A stretch of 64,000 bases of DNA from Dryocosmus kuriphilus (GCA_038277395.1 CM076195.1:23150327-23214326); one strand, 5' to 3'. Shown: positions 32,131 through 44,869, numbered from the stretch's first letter. Program-made: numbers and translations. The notes: a model not told the origin generated them from the sequence alone.

Positions 32131-33655
32131 ATTTATAACGATAATCCCCACCTCATGGGACTGAAGGCTTTGAGTATCGCTACAACATTGGCTTACCCTA
32201 CGTGACTCGAAATGAAATTTAAAAAGTCGAATTTTTATTTATGTTGGTTAGGCGCCAGACACCCGGAAGGGGTGTCGCTTTAAGAACACTCAGAAAAAAA
32301 GGAAATTCAGATAGCGGAAATGTAAAACCCCAAAAAAAGCAAAAAAAGGTGAAAATACTACAAATACCACTATCCCGCACTAGCTCGGAAGGAGAGGGAT
32401 TTGGTGGGGGCGTCGAAACGAATCAGAACTCTGTCGGAATGTAATAAGTCAGCAAGTTATGAAAGGAAAAATTATAAAGCATGTTTATTTTAAAATCAAC
32501 TAGAAATGAGGTGAAATATTACAGGTATATCGGCATTGATGCTTAATTTACTACAGAAATCCGCGAACACATTGGACTCTCAAGGTCACGGCCTCGTGGC
32601 AAAGCACTAAGAAATTTACTCTCAAACCGGCAAAATCTATTCGGCAGCGAACATAATCAGAACTGAATTCTACACGACAATAGTCTTATTCTAACAAGAA
32701 TAGTCAAATAATCACGGTATACTAAAAGGAAACTATCGGAAAATTAAGCTGACTAAATGTCTCGGTACAATGAAAATTTTATCCGCGACGACATTCAAAA
32801 TGGCGCATGGCCTGAACGTTCTACGCGCTACTACCTCTACTCACTCTTTCACTGACTCGACATACTCAAAAAAAAAGGAATCTCTAATAAAAAGAACGAA
32901 ACTCGAAGCAAGCAAAGAAAAATCTGAGACTATACATGATCGGGGTTTGCTTTCGCGTACCTGCTTCCTCTCAGCCCTGTTGTTTTCATCCTTCCTTCCT
33001 CTATGAAAAAAAAAGGAACTGCCCTACGGAAACTGCCCGAAAACTTATCTCAGCGATGGCCAAATCGGAACTGATGTTGCGCCGCTTTCTTCCCATGAGC
33101 AGCGTCTCTCCGCACGTCAATGTCCCGTCCGACAGGTGCTGCCCTCCCGAACTACGATTCTCCTTCCGTCGGTATCGTACCGGGTCCCTGCTCTCTAGTG
33201 GTATTGCAGGACTGACGTCACAAACATCATGGCCGCCTCCTCCGCGATTTCTGACACATCGTGAGGAGTTCCTGTCTCCGTCCGCGGATTTCCATCGCGG
33301 CATATCGCTTCCCCTGAAGTGGGTGAGGCTCGTGCGTGCGCAGTGACGTGAAGTGCAAAGTGTGGAGTGCTAAGTGCGGAGTGCCAGGGGACACGGGGCG
33401 ACATCCGGACTACTGGGATCATCTTTATGTGTTTCTTGAAGGTCGGCTGTCCGAGGCGGAATCCCGGGCTTCGTGGAAAGCAGGCAAGCTCGCAAGGCCG
33501 GCGGTATTCACAAACCTATTTGTCCCTTTTCTTTACAAATTTAAGCAGTACATAAGGTAAATTAATATACATAAGCATCCTTAGGTTACTAGACTGACAT
33601 ACGCACTCACACATTCGTACCCATGTTTACCTCTCACGTCTGTGAGTTCCTCTTT
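32131..33655 (-). repeat. 5' LTR of the Gypsy element, truncated
   Basis: Matches 23140-24654 throughout. Similarity ends at TCTTT (33655); the remaining part of the 3' LTR (24655-24757, including the TGTAAC terminus) has no counterpart here. Loss of the U3 edge means promoter function is probably impaired. Confidence 0.87.
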
Positions 33656-36240
33656 ATAAGAACAAAATTGAAACTGCAATTTCAATTCGCCATGATTTTT
33701 TTCAACATAATATTGCCAGCAGACTATGCTCCTTGAAAGTTGCTATACGAAGAAAAAAATTAAAACTCCAACATTTTTTAAAAGTACAGAAAATTAGTCC
33801 GAAAATTCGTTTGACAGCTAGCAACAATATTTTTAAAACTTTGAAACTATATTAATGTATAATTTATGTTGAGTAAGTTTTCTGTAAGTTTGAGTGTGGA
33901 CACTCCCAAAATCACATAGTTAGTCATTTTTAAACATTCATAAATTAACGATATTAGTTCATTTTAGGTAGGTACATAAAATACTGTATTTAAAAAAATA
34001 TTGTCTACGCGAAAGTGCTAAGTATATGTTCCTGTTTATTTAATTTCTTTAAAGCAACCGTAAATAGTAATTTGTGATAATCTTATACAATTTGATGCCA
34101 TCATTATGTATTGTAAACTATATTAATTGAAAGATAATGTTTCTATGAGAAAAAGCAAAAATTTAGTTTTTGTTTATTTAATTCGTTCATAAAATTTTTA
34201 ATTGTTTTACGTCGATAATTTTAAGAATCAAAGGTAATTACAATCACTGTATAAATGAAACGAGTTGAGTACTGTAAATTATAATGTTAAAAGAATACTT
34301 ACTTTGTTAGTTTGTTATAAAACCGTGGATAACAGCAATAATTATAAACTTTTATAATTATTAGTTTTTGTTTTACTCATTAAGTGGATTTTATTATTTT
34401 TTCTGCTTCCTCATAGAGAAAGGTATGTAGTCTTAAAAATTTGAAATATTTAAAAAATGATTTGAACGTTTCTCAGTTAATAAATACCCAAAAAAAAGTT
34501 ATATTTCTCTTTTAAGTTCCTACATAGGAGTCCATATCGGAACCTATATAGGACCCCATAGGGGGCTACATCGATTTCGGTGCCAAACATCCCACCTTCA
34601 GATGGGTTGGGAAAACTTCCAATAATCTATATTCAATAATCAATAACAAATCGACTGCCCAGAAGACTCATACAGCTCGAACAGACTTTGTTCACTAACT
34701 CAGTGTGTATGACAACTCAAAAGCGAACTTGCCGACTAGTCAAAATATATCACAGTCTTGTTGTCAGTAAACGTGCCGATCCGCATAATAATGTTGGGCG
34801 TTGCAATTTTTAGTGTACTTGATGCCGTCGGGATTGTCAGGGCACGATAGGCTGGGACAGGGCGCGACAGAGCGCGATAGGGCATGACCCCTCTTCTTTA
34901 AATATAAAAACTCTGTTCGAACTACAGCGTTCGTTTTTATGTTCCAAGCAGTTAAACCGATGACATCGTTTCTTGAAGCGGGAACATCTCTAATTAAACC
35001 GCGACTTTTTCTCTCATTGATAAATATCGAACGAAAAATCGCTAAGTGAACAAAATCCCTTCGTGTGAGACTTTAGGTCGTCGTATGAGTCTATTCCGGA
35101 TAAAGTCCGTAGTCTTATTTTTTCGTGAAAATTTATTTATTTATCTCAAACACCTGGTAGGATTTCGTTGCTGTATTATAGCTTAGCGGGGATACAGTTG
35201 GCAAACCAATCTTCTGTTGCCTTTTTCTGGAAGAAGAGAGTACTGCAATCGTTTAATTTACTCGTTATCTTTTTCTACTGTACTCTTTGAACTATTTTGT
35301 GTTATAATAAACAATCTGTATTTTTTTAAACACTCGTAATTCACTTCTATAGTAGACTTACACAATCCTCATATGATTGCCAGTGACAAAGTACCCATAT
35401 CAAATAATTAGTTAGTATTTACCACCCTGATCTAACTAGCGACACTTCCTCTCTTATTTTCATATTTTCCAAACTACCCTCGCCTTAACTCGGGACGTGA
35501 CAGTGCACAAAAGTGCGAGTTACGCCTGTTTCACGTGACAAAAATGCTCGATTTGTGCCCAATGACGTGAGTTTGTTTTTAGCGGGGTAGAAGTACTTTG
35601 ACCCCATTTAAGCAGGATCAAAAGTAATTTAGCTTGTTATAAATGAAATTGGCAGCACTATTACATATTGCTGCAACTTCACAATCAAAAGCGGGAGATT
35701 TGTGCCACAACTCTCCCTAGATGATCTCTAGAAAGAGGCATACACATTACATAAAAATGTAATCAATTTTTTGGAATGATTCAACAAGTATGATTCTTTC
35801 GCGGGTAAAAATGCATTAAGGAGCAACATGAAAAACTTGAAAATCGTAATCATATCTAGAAAAAAAGTTGTAAATACGCTGTTAGAAAATACAAAAAAGA
35901 GTTTGGAAGATTCCTTATTTCGTGAGAATTCCATAATACTGAAATATATTTCGCTTCTAATTGCAAATCAAAATCAAAAATGAAAATTAATTATTATATA
36001 TAATAATCGGTGGTGAGTTTTCAATTTAATTTTTCGGACTTTAAGAAAGATCCTTCTACAGTTTCGTATGTTTTCTGATAAAACATTTTGGATTTTAGAA
36101 TAGAAATTTCCGATTAACATTATTCTGTTAGGTTAGGTCCATAAGACACTATGCTTATTTAAAAGTTCATATTTAGTACAAAACGTGATAAAAAATTCTT
36201 ATATTTTTCAAAAAATGCGGAATTTATATGAGTTTAACCT
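33656..36240. other. AT-rich intergenic sequence, one weak LTR-like stretch
   Basis: No gene recognised in 2.6 kb. Positions 34792-35363 start TGTTGGGCG, contain TATAAAAAC near 34905 and AATAAAC near 35304, and end in ACACA. This is LTR-like, but there is no second copy, target duplication or primer site. At 34845-34890 GGGACAGGGCGCGACAGAGC-type words repeat. Confidence 0.4.
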
Positions 36241-36244
36241 ATTT

Positions 36245-36948
36245 CAAGGACATTAAAAAATCTTGGCTAACCCTTTAAACTTTAAATTAAAATAGAGAAG
36301 AAAAAAGGGAGAATAGGGAAATCCCATAAATTAAGATAGAAGAGGAAAACATGCAGGCGGAATTACCGATTAGGAAAATCAGAATGGTGAAAATAGATCT
36401 ACTCAAAGTGATAGTAGAGAATAGAGAGGAAAAAGAAAATAAAAATGTAGAATTTGTAACCCTGAGGAATAGAGAATCAGAAAGGAAAGTAGAGTTAAAC
36501 CAAGCAACAGATACAGTACGTAGACATTCCGTAGTAATACCTACACAGTTACAAATAGAAGGTACAACGGCAAGTACGCCAAGTGCACAGCAACACGACC
36601 GTAGTGCACACATGCAAGCAATTAGTCTCTCCACCAACACTGAAAATACGTTAGAAAATTTGCGAGTAGCGGACGAACAAAGGTAAAGATCAAAATATCA
36701 GCATTTAGAAAAAAATAGGGTAGATAAATAAAGTGAAAATAAGATGAAAGAACTAGAAAGTTTAGAAAGAGAGAAATAGTGAGTAGAATCAAGTCAATTA
36801 GACCCAGAAATCCAGATGGGGCCTTTGAGCAGGCCACCGAACACGTCCTGGAGTTGCTGATAGAGGGGCCAAGGACCAGGTCGCCTCCCAGAGGAAGGAG
36901 TCCCTCGCACGCGGGGCTCTGTGAGGGCGAACCTTATGTCTCCCTAGA
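36245..36948 (+). pseudogene. Possible gag-like N-terminal fragment of a second LTR element
   Basis: A charged, coiled-coil-like frame at 36351-36686 (VIVENREEKENKNVEFVTLR, then TPSAQQHDRSAHMQAISLS) is open for 111 codons. Its A-rich codon use matches the gag/protease sequence at 38317-39200 and the integrase at 45862-46740. No domain was recognised; it is assigned to that element only by strand, composition and position. Confidence 0.3.
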
Positions 36949-37935
36949 TACTTGTGGGAACAAATATGGAAACTAAAAATTTAAGGAGAAGCTTTTGTAA
37001 GGATTTTTTTTTTGTGGGGTGTTGGACGTCACGGAGGAGGCGGATTTGTATTTTACGTCTGATATGCGATTGGTCAAGATGAGGTTGAGGACAAAGCTTC
37101 AGGATCAAACGATGTAGCTAAAGAAGATGATGAAGATCATTGGTAAAATGGATAAGTTCTGACAGACAAAGAAAAATATGTCCCTTCAAATGAGAGAAGG
37201 AAAAGTGAAGTAAAGGAGGTGCTGACGGACATGGAACGTAACGCGATGTTTACGGAACCGTCAGACCCTTGAAGGCAAACGTGACCAGGTCACCGATGAA
37301 AAAGATCAGGTATTCTAGCTGTTGGAGCAGAGCCCAAAGTAAAGAAGAGGGAGGAGTCCGTCCTCAAGATGGAGAAACGGGCGAAGCAACCTCGCAACAA
37401 CGACTGACGTTACGGAAGTTAACGTAGGGCTGAAGAAGTTTAGCTAAAATGAACGAAGAAATAGCAGTGAGCCTGTCAATATCAGTTGAGTCTCTTGTAG
37501 GGTCCGCAAAAGGAAGGGGGCGACGAGATGCTATCACTGCCAAGGCTACGGTCACTTGGCAGCTAGATGTGATGGTCCTGATAGAAAAAAATGCTACTGG
37601 AGATATGATGTCGAGGAACACCGAGCTGCGGAGTGCACTAGCGCACTGCAGTGCTTCCTCTGTGTGGCCAAGGAGGACAAGTCCTGGACCGACCATCTGC
37701 CAGGAACAGTGAGATGCACGGCCTTCAGAGAGGCAGCCCTGAAGATGAGGCGTCGAGAAGCTAAAAACGTGTTAAAATACCACCTGACAAGGATTTAATA
37801 GGACAGGCATGACGGAAGAGTCGCCAACACGACTTTAAATGGTGCCTCCGTTCACGAGGTTCAAAGTATTAATGGGCAGTACCGTGAACATATCCATAGG
37901 CTCAGAGAACGGAGGTTTTAGGTGTAGCCGGTATA
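36949..37935 (+). pseudogene. R1/I-type LINE ORF1 fragment with zinc knuckles
   Basis: Nucleic-acid-binding ORF1 protein of a non-LTR element. In the frame from about 37500 to 37798 it reads RCYHCQGYGHLAARC (CX2CX4HX4C), KKCYWRYDVEEHRAAEC (second knuckle, one Cys replaced), then LQCFLC followed by DHLPGTVRC. This is the three-knuckle arrangement of R1- and I-like ORF1 C-termini. Upstream frames (36949-37500) are broken. The frame stops at 37798 and no ORF2 follows, so only a short internal piece was captured. It appears to split the A-rich gag-like sequence on either side. Confidence 0.7.
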
Positions 37936-39220
37936 TTCAGACCCATCCTAGAAAAATAGGCATAACGTCTCGGAAGAAGTAACTAAATTAAATGCAAATA
38001 TTGATAGAATTTTCAACATAATTACATAAAATTTAGCATTAGGAAATACGAATCAAGTTATTAGAACATTAAATATGCATAATACTGTAAATTTCGAAGA
38101 AACAAATGTAGCGTTAAACGAGCAAAGACCCGCGTTAGCAGCGGCAAGGTTGAAAACAACAAATAGTTGGCGTAGCGCTCAAGTTAATAAAACTTAAGAA
38201 ATTCCGAGACAGTTACAAAGGCAATCAATAATAAGCACTAATGCACCACAATTAAATACTGAAACGCAAAACAGAACGTCAAGGACAAACAATTAAGGTT
38301 TAAAAGATTAGAAAATATGAATGCTCAGAAAGTTTCGGCAACTTTGTTTCCATTTGGAATGACTCAGACACCATTACAGATTATGTGTAATTGGTCAATA
38401 GAGTTTAAAAATAATACAGAAAGTAGCCTTACTTATTTTTTGAATAGCCAATATATTCACGCATTTATCATTGAAATCAAACAATTATTCAAAAAGTTGA
38501 AGCCACCTCCAATCCTGAAATGGCATTTAAGAAAAACTAATGAAAATTTAAAGATCGAATATAAGGTTTACATAGCAGGAAATGCTTTTGCAAATTTAAC
38601 AGAGTTCGAAATTTTAGGACTGGAGTGGAAAACAGAATTAGCAAAGTCTAAAATTAGAGCTGAATTCAAATTATCAAAATTTGAGTTTTAGGTCGCGACA
38701 ACCAGTAACATGCTACTCTTGCGGCAAAGGAGGCCACTTTCAACGTTATTTTGTGCATACGATAGATCAGGAAAACGCAAGCGCTGGTTATTAAAGGCGA
38801 ATAACAACCAGCAAAACCAAATATTGCCAGAATATTTAGATATAGACACTGATAGCCCGGGCGAGTCAACATTTCATTAAATGATCAATTTTTGTAAGTC
38901 ATAATCACAGATTTTTAGTTGACACGGGAGCAACACACTCATATATAGGTAAAAATGGGATAGAAACCATTAAAAACTTAGATTATGAAATTAAAGAAAC
39001 AATTAATAATACATTAATGTTTGCAAACGGCCAGAAATTGAAAATAGTTGGCCAGGTGTTAGTCACAAGTAAAATCGGACATATTGAAAAATATTTTTTT
39101 CTTTAGACTCGTACCTGAATTAATATCTGAAGGCATATTAGGTACACATCTGATAAAAACAATAAGATTGAAAATGGATTTCGAGAAAAAGGTCTGATGA
39201 TTACCGGAATTGTCACAGGT
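37936..39220 (+). pseudogene. Gypsy-like gag C-terminus and aspartic protease
   Basis: Frames on the plus strand show a gag-like region (38317-38691, with SQYIHAFIIEIKQLFKKLK), a zinc knuckle beginning CYSCGKGGHF (about 38709) and, after stops, a retropepsin-like segment from about 38895 with FLVDTGATHSYIG, TLMFANGQKLKIVG and GTHLIKTIRLKMDF. DTGA is the canonical catalytic triad of a retroviral-type protease. There are several stops and frame changes. No RT follows: the sequence is interrupted at about 39470 by a foldback. Confidence 0.72.
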
Positions 39221-39469
39221 TAAATATTCGGCTGAAACGAATCCAATTAAAATACAAGAACCAATTAAAAATGAAATCAAAGATCGTAATAAGGGTATAG
39301 AAAGCTTGCGAAATCAAATGGAATGGAAAGAAACGGATTTGCTACTGTGCGAAGTTTCAGTTTCCGTCTCATACCCCGCACCGCAACAACACCTTCTTAC
39401 AGGTAACATACGAGACACAAGCATGCCAGCGCACCAATAGGCCAGTCGGCGGAGACAATCAATTCACAA
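39221..39469 (+). other. Continuation of the LTR element, unrecognised
   Basis: A plus frame (39210-39440) with A-rich codons, including PIKIQEPIKNEIKDRNKGIE, may be the protease-RT linker. No RT motif is seen. Confidence 0.35.
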
Positions 39470-42190
39470 TAATTCCAAAAGTTTTCAAACTTCAATGCTG
39501 GGCTAGTAAATGAATGAAAGCAAGCTATAAAATTTTGCTGACATCTGTGATGAACGGAACATTGTTTAAATTGAAAAAAAGTTTTAATGCTCTATTTTTG
39601 CACAGAAAATTGCAAAAGTTCTGCAAACTAGAAATACCGCTACTAATAATGTTTTGTAACCTGCAATAAGTTTGCGACCATTTTAAAGTAACGGAACATA
39701 GTTTTATCACTTGTTAAGGTTTTTCATTGTAATTTGTTTTAAAAAATTACATAAGTTCTGCAAATTAGAATAATATACGGAAAAATAGTTTATCATATTC
39801 ATGTACATTTGCAACCATTTAAGGCAAACGCATCATTATTATATTAAACTTTTTTCGTTGCCGCAGTCATTTTGATTACACAAAAGCATCGAAATAATAA
39901 CAAAAGTTTTTTAACGTGGTTGCAAATGAAGAGGATATCGGTCTCAGTGGATTTGTAAATTTGCAACCTCATACGATAAACGCAACCTACATTTATTCAC
40001 TTCTATTTATTATTAGATTTTTTGCAATGGCCCGAAAATCGGAAAAGTTCTGCAAACTAGGAATACCGCTACTAATAATGTTTTGTAACCTGCAATAAGT
40101 TTGCAACCATTTTAATATAACGGAACATAGTTTTTTTATCACTTGTTAAAGTTTTTCATTGTAATTTGTTTTAAAAAATTAAAAAAGTTCTGCAAACTAG
40201 GAATACCGTTAGTAATCATGTTTTATAATCTGCAATAATTTTGCAACCATGATAAAGTAACGGAACTTAGTTTTTTTATTATATGTTACAGTTTTCCATT
40301 GTAATTTGTTTTAAAAAAATTGCAAAAATTCCGCAATAGAGAATACCGCTAGTAATAATGTTTTATAACCTATAAAATGTTTGCAACCATATTAAAGTAA
40401 CGGAACTGTGATTTTTTATTATTTGTTAAAGTTTTCCATTGTAATTTGCTTAAAAAAAATACAAAAATTCTGTAAACTGGGAATATCTATAGTGTTAATG
40501 TTTTACAACTTGCAATAAATTTGCAACCAGCTTAAAGTTACGGAACTTAGTTTTTTAATAATTTTTAAAAGTTTTTCATTGTAATTAGTTTAAAAAAATT
40601 ACAAAAGTTCTGCAAATTGGAATAATGAACGGAGAAACAGTTTAACATATTCACGTACATTTGCAACCATTTCAGGCAGACGCATCATTATTATATTTAA
40701 CTTTTTTCGTTGACTCTGCCGTTTTCAATACACAAAAGTATCGAAATAAGAACAAAAGTTTTTTATCGTATTTGAGTTGTATATTTAATAATATATGAAA
40801 ACGAATTTTTTTTACACGCATTTTTTGAATAAAATTATTTAATTAAATGGCATTTTTTATATTTTTACAAAAATAATGTCTCTCTCACCAGATATATATT
40901 ACAAACGAGTCTTTTCTGAAAGAGATATAAAAAAAAGTTAATTTTTTTCAATAAACGATATTAAATTCAAGAAATATTAGACCTTAAAGAAATAAAAACA
41001 GGATTATTACTATATTAGCATTTGAACTAAAATTGTTATTTACCCGTTTTTTTACTATATCACAAGATGAGATTTTGATCGATTTTTTTTTAGCCTAAGG
41101 CGTATGACTTTTTTAAAATGTTTTTGGACACAGGTATGACCAACTCGTCGCCTGGCCTCTTTTCTTCTGTGCACAGCCAACATTGCAGAACTTTTCCTTT
41201 TTTTGGTAGGGTATATATACGCCAATAATATTTGTTCAATTTTACACTCATTTCCGTATTGCAGGCGAGGTTGCAAATTAATGGAAGCATTGTAGGTGAG
41301 GACATCTTTATTTGCAGCCATCATTAAAAACTTTTGTAATTATTTCGAAACGTGTTTCAATAGAAAAAAAACAATTTTATAAAAAAATGTATTTTCTGTT
41401 TTGCACGAGATGTTGCAAATTAAAACACTTTTGGAAAATAGCATTTTAGTTGATTTTTTTAATTTGCAGAACTTTTAGAATTTTTATTGAAAAATTAAAA
41501 CAAAAAACACATTCTTTTCAATAAAATTAACTCTCCCGTTTTTTTTAATGGTTTCAAATTTATCAGAGGATGTTACTAGCTATATTTTTCAACTTTGTAA
41601 GTTTGCAGAACTTTTGCTTTTTTTGTTAGAGTACATATACGCTATTATTTTGTTTCTCGATTTTACATTCATTTCCGTGTTGCAGGCGAGGTTGCAAATT
41701 GATGTAAGCATTGTAAATGAGAACATGTTTATTTGCAACCATTATTAAAAACTTTTGTAATTATTACGAAACGTATTTTGATTTTAAAAAACAAGTTCAT
41801 GAAAAAATGTAGTTTCCATTTTGCACAAGAGGTTGCAAATTTAAGCACTTCGGAAAAATCGTATTTCAGTTGATTTTTTAAATTTGCAGAACTTTTAAAA
41901 TTTTTATTGAAAAATTAGGATGAAAAACACATAATGAAATGAAACGAACATTTCCGTTTTGTTTGAATGGTTGCAAATTTATAGGAGGATATAAATTGTT
42001 ATTGTTATTTTCTCAATTTAAAAAGTATGCAGAACTTTTGCAATTTTTTTCGCGCTAAAAATGCGAAAATTCATTATATCGCGATTTTCAACATCTTCCA
42101 TTTATCCAAAACGGTTGCAAAATCAAATTAGGTATTAATTAAACATACTTTTCATTTTACTGAAGTTTGAAAACTTTTGTAATTATTATC
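39470..42190. mobile_element. Foldback element with tandem-repeat arms
   Basis: Outer ends are inverted: CAAAAGTTTTCAAACTTCA (about 39476-39494) against TGAAGTTTGAAAACTTTTG (about 42161-42179). The left arm has about 140-bp direct repeats, each with AAGTTCTGCAAACTAG, AATACCG, TTTGCAACCAT and GTAACGGAAC (starts near 39620, 39757, 40048, 40186, 40327, 40467 and 40607). The right arm has about 440-bp repeats (starts near 41163 and 41603) with the complementary words TTTGCAGAACTTTT and GGTTGCAAAT. The centre (40780-41090) is AT-rich and non-coding. Tandem-repeat inverted arms are the hallmark of FB-type elements of Drosophila. It sits between the protease and integrase pieces of the gypsy-like element. 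Confidence 0.75.
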
Positions 42191-42439
42191 AAATTTTTTA
42201 AAAATCCTGTCTAAATCTACTGGCCTACAAGTCCAGCTGGCGAAGGGAAAGTAGAGTCAAGCTGTTTAGAATCCTAAACCTTTTAATACAAATAAAGCAA
42301 CACTGGCTCGAATCGTTGCGTGTATCAGTAGATTAGATAAACGAGAGTATCATGACATAAATAGAGATAGGAAGAAAATAAATAAAAACAGGAATAAAAT
42401 AGAGAAAAGTGTTGCGTAATACACAAAATGTAGTTTTGA
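42191..42439. other. No feature recognised
   Basis: Boundary region between the foldback and the polymerase relic. A-rich plus frames may belong to either neighbour. Confidence 0.3.
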
Positions 42440-43200
42440 TGATTCAGTTTCCCAGCCAATCTATGGCGAAGAAAATTGCATTAAATGCTTCGTGAGAGAG
42501 TTAAAAAAGCGTAGCTAAAAAATTAGATACTTATTCACAAAGTCCTATTCCAATGGATTTATTGGCACCAAAGCAAAAGCAGGATTTTCAAGCCGCGACA
42601 GAATATAATATTTTTTTTAAAAATCTTTCACAGATGATGACATTAAGCTTCGTGATCACTGTTATTTTACAGGTAAATATTGAGGTCCAGCACATACGCG
42701 CTGCAATTTAAATTACAAAGACTCACATATACTTCGAGTAGTGTTCCATAATCACACTTTTTGATAAAAGAGTTAGCGACAATTTTTGAAGGACAGATTT
42801 AATTATAATCTGATTAGTAAAGAGAAAAATATATATCATTCACAAAGGAAGTTCTTTAGGTACAAAACTTAAACTCAGTTTCATTTTTCTCTTTCAGTTT
42901 AATGCGAATTACATTGATAAATTAGCTTCATATCTCAAAAATTAAGGAAAAACAATCACAAAAGCTTTTGCAAACACGATGATAAGTTTCACTCATTAAC
43001 TAGAAAAGACGTATTCCCGTATGATTACATTGACAGTTGGAAAAAAAATTGACAAAGAGCAATTACCACACATTTACCCGTATTGACCCTAGATCCACTT
43101 CATTATTATGCCTCACCGGGACATGCTTTTGTTGCTGCGCTAAAACGCACTGGATTTGAATTAAAATATTTTGTAGATTTACAATTGATTTTGACAATAA
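42440..43200 (+). pseudogene. Protein-primed family B DNA polymerase relic (Polinton or virus type)
   Basis: Plus-strand frames contain, in order, CIKCFVRELKKR, LRDHCYFTGKY, RCNLNYKDSHILRVVFHNH, TRKDVFPYDYIDSWKK, and DPLHYYASPGHAFVAALKRT. The Cys/His-rich entry followed by an NLNY-HN segment and the LTRK-FPY-DS-W and DP-HYY-PG blocks is the order in the exonuclease and early polymerase part of DNA_pol_B_2 proteins of Polinton/Maverick elements and related insect DNA viruses. Many stops and frame changes are present, and homology ends near 43200 before the polymerase catalytic motifs. It is an old, inactive fragment. Whether its source was a transposon or an endogenised virus cannot be decided here. 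Confidence 0.68.
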
Positions 43201-43714
43201 ATCTTTTTCGTGAACTTATTTTTATTCTTCTTCGTATTGATTTTAGTTCAACAGACGTGAGAACATTTTCCGTGAATTTATTTTTATTTTTATTCTTATT
43301 TGTTCTCTTTACCGAAGTATTCCTGGAATTTATCTTTTCATTCCAGTTTTATTTTCTTGTTATAATTTATTTCAATCCATAGAACCTCAGGTTTTACTTT
43401 TATTCAAGTTGGAACATATCAATAACGACTTATTGTGTTCCCTTTGTGTTATTGAAAGGTCTGTGGTGACACTTTCGCAATGTTATCATACCGACTACTG
43501 TGATATTTCTTTCTCGATTTACACCTCTTATTGTGTATGATAATAATGCCTGACGCGTGCGATACCTTTGCTCATTGCGGTCTACGTGACACCCATTTAC
43601 CTACTTGCGCTTCTTTTAATTTGGCTTGCTCCTATCTTGATTGCGAGCGGTGACCGTTATTTCGCGACTCTATTTTGCTTTTAATAACTCTTGTGTCCTA
43701 CCAGGGGTACCAGT
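43201..43714. other. No feature recognised
   Basis: T-rich; a plus frame continuing from the polymerase relic becomes a low-complexity F/L/I string. No gene seen. Confidence 0.4.
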
Positions 43715-44189
43715 TGTAACATTATTATCTATCTGCTACGCGTTTCGCTCGCCTTTTCGATCACAGATCTAGAGAATTCTCATAAATTAAATAGAATGAA
43801 TTATCAGCTCTGGTGGAGTTCATCGGTATTATACACCCACCCAGCAATAGACAAATACAGTCTCTGGGACATATCCATGAGGCTTGAGTTTCAAGTTTTT
43901 AACCTGAACTTTTGGTTGGACCTCCAACTCTCGCCTAAACGGAAGGACTTGTCAGTCTTGTGTCAGCTGTCGGGACGATATCCGCAATTTCGATCGAGTA
44001 ATCGACAGAAGTTTTTTATCCCCCTTTGCATATCACCTTTTTTGTACTGTTTCTAAATATTTATATCTACTCAATTTACACATTTTTACTCACTAGATTA
44101 CAGATCTATTATTCCACCGGTTTCTTGTGTACAGGTAAATAAACATAACAGTTAAACGGAGATAATTGTTTACTCTTTTTTTTCCAACA

Positions 44190-44203
44190 GGTTATGGGCC
44201 CAG
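44190..44203 (+). other. Copia-type primer binding site
   Basis: GGTTATGGGCCCAG is complementary to the anticodon loop and stem of initiator tRNA-Met, the half-molecule primer used by Copia elements of insects. It lies directly at the end of the left LTR. Confidence 0.82.
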
Positions 44204-44425
44204 TCTCTAGTGTGTAAAATCAAAAGTTTATAAAAAACAGTGAACAAAGTGAAAGAGAAACAGTGTATAAACTAAAGTATTACAAAAAAACAGTGAATAA
44301 CTAAAGTGCCACAAGGAACAGTGTAAACTCTAAGAAACAGCGTGTGGAACAAATTGTCTTTGGAAAGCATATTAAAGTGAATTAAGGCTATAAAAATAGC
44401 TGATTTTATGCATACAGTAGTGTAA

Positions 44426-44869
44426 AAGTTAAACGGTGATAACTATTCAATATGGAGTCCGAAAATGGAATTATTGCTCATAAGGGAAGATTTGTGGGAC
44501 GTAATAAAGGAGCCTGTTCCAACTCCTGTTAACCCAGCGTGGATCAAGAGAGACGATCGGGCGTGTGCTACTATCGGGTTGCTTATCGAAGATAATCAGT
44601 TAGTACACACACAGGGCGCGGAAAACGCGAAAACCGCCTGGACTAAACTTAAAGAGCACCACCAAAATGCATTGCTATCAAATTTAATACATTTGTATGA
44701 AAGACTATTCAAGATGCGTCTGTCTGAAGGTGGTGATATGGAGGAACGCTTATCGGAGCTGCTAACTTTTATCAACAAACTGACGGCATTAGTTGAAGGA
44801 ATAGACAAATGCAGTTTCAGGGACATATACATGAGGCTTGAGTTTCAAGTTTTTGACCTGAAATTTTGA
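44426..44869 (+). pseudogene. Copia gag N-terminal fragment
   Basis: The frame from 44426 begins KLNGDNYSIWSPKMELLLIR, typical of the N-terminus of Copia gag (DUF4219/UBN2-like), and continues through NAKTAWTKLKEHHQNALLSN and LYERLFKMRLSEGGDMEERL to about 44805. It then runs into the LTR-related copy (DIYMRLEFQVFDLKF) and stops at 44869. A TAA directly precedes the KLNG start, so the initiation codon is lost or the true start is ATG 44465. No zinc knuckle, protease or integrase follows. Confidence 0.75.

Larger units (their letters stand above)
23140..33655 (-). mobile_element. Ty3/Gypsy LTR retrotransposon
   Basis: On the minus strand the order is 5' LTR (32131-33655), PBS, gag with two zinc knuckles, protease, reverse transcriptase, RNase H, integrase, GC-rich tail, minisatellite, polypurine tract and 3' LTR (23140-24757). 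RT upstream of integrase is the Ty3/Gypsy order. The two LTRs are clearly similar by eye with scattered substitutions and small indels, so the insertion is not recent. The 5' LTR lacks roughly the first 100 bp of the 3' LTR, so target duplications cannot be checked. Breaks in gag and pol make it defective. Confidence 0.93.

Noticed and set aside
34792..35363. Solo LTR
   Set aside because: TG-CA-like ends, TATA box and polyadenylation signal can be picked out, but there is no duplication, second copy or primer site; kept only as a remark.
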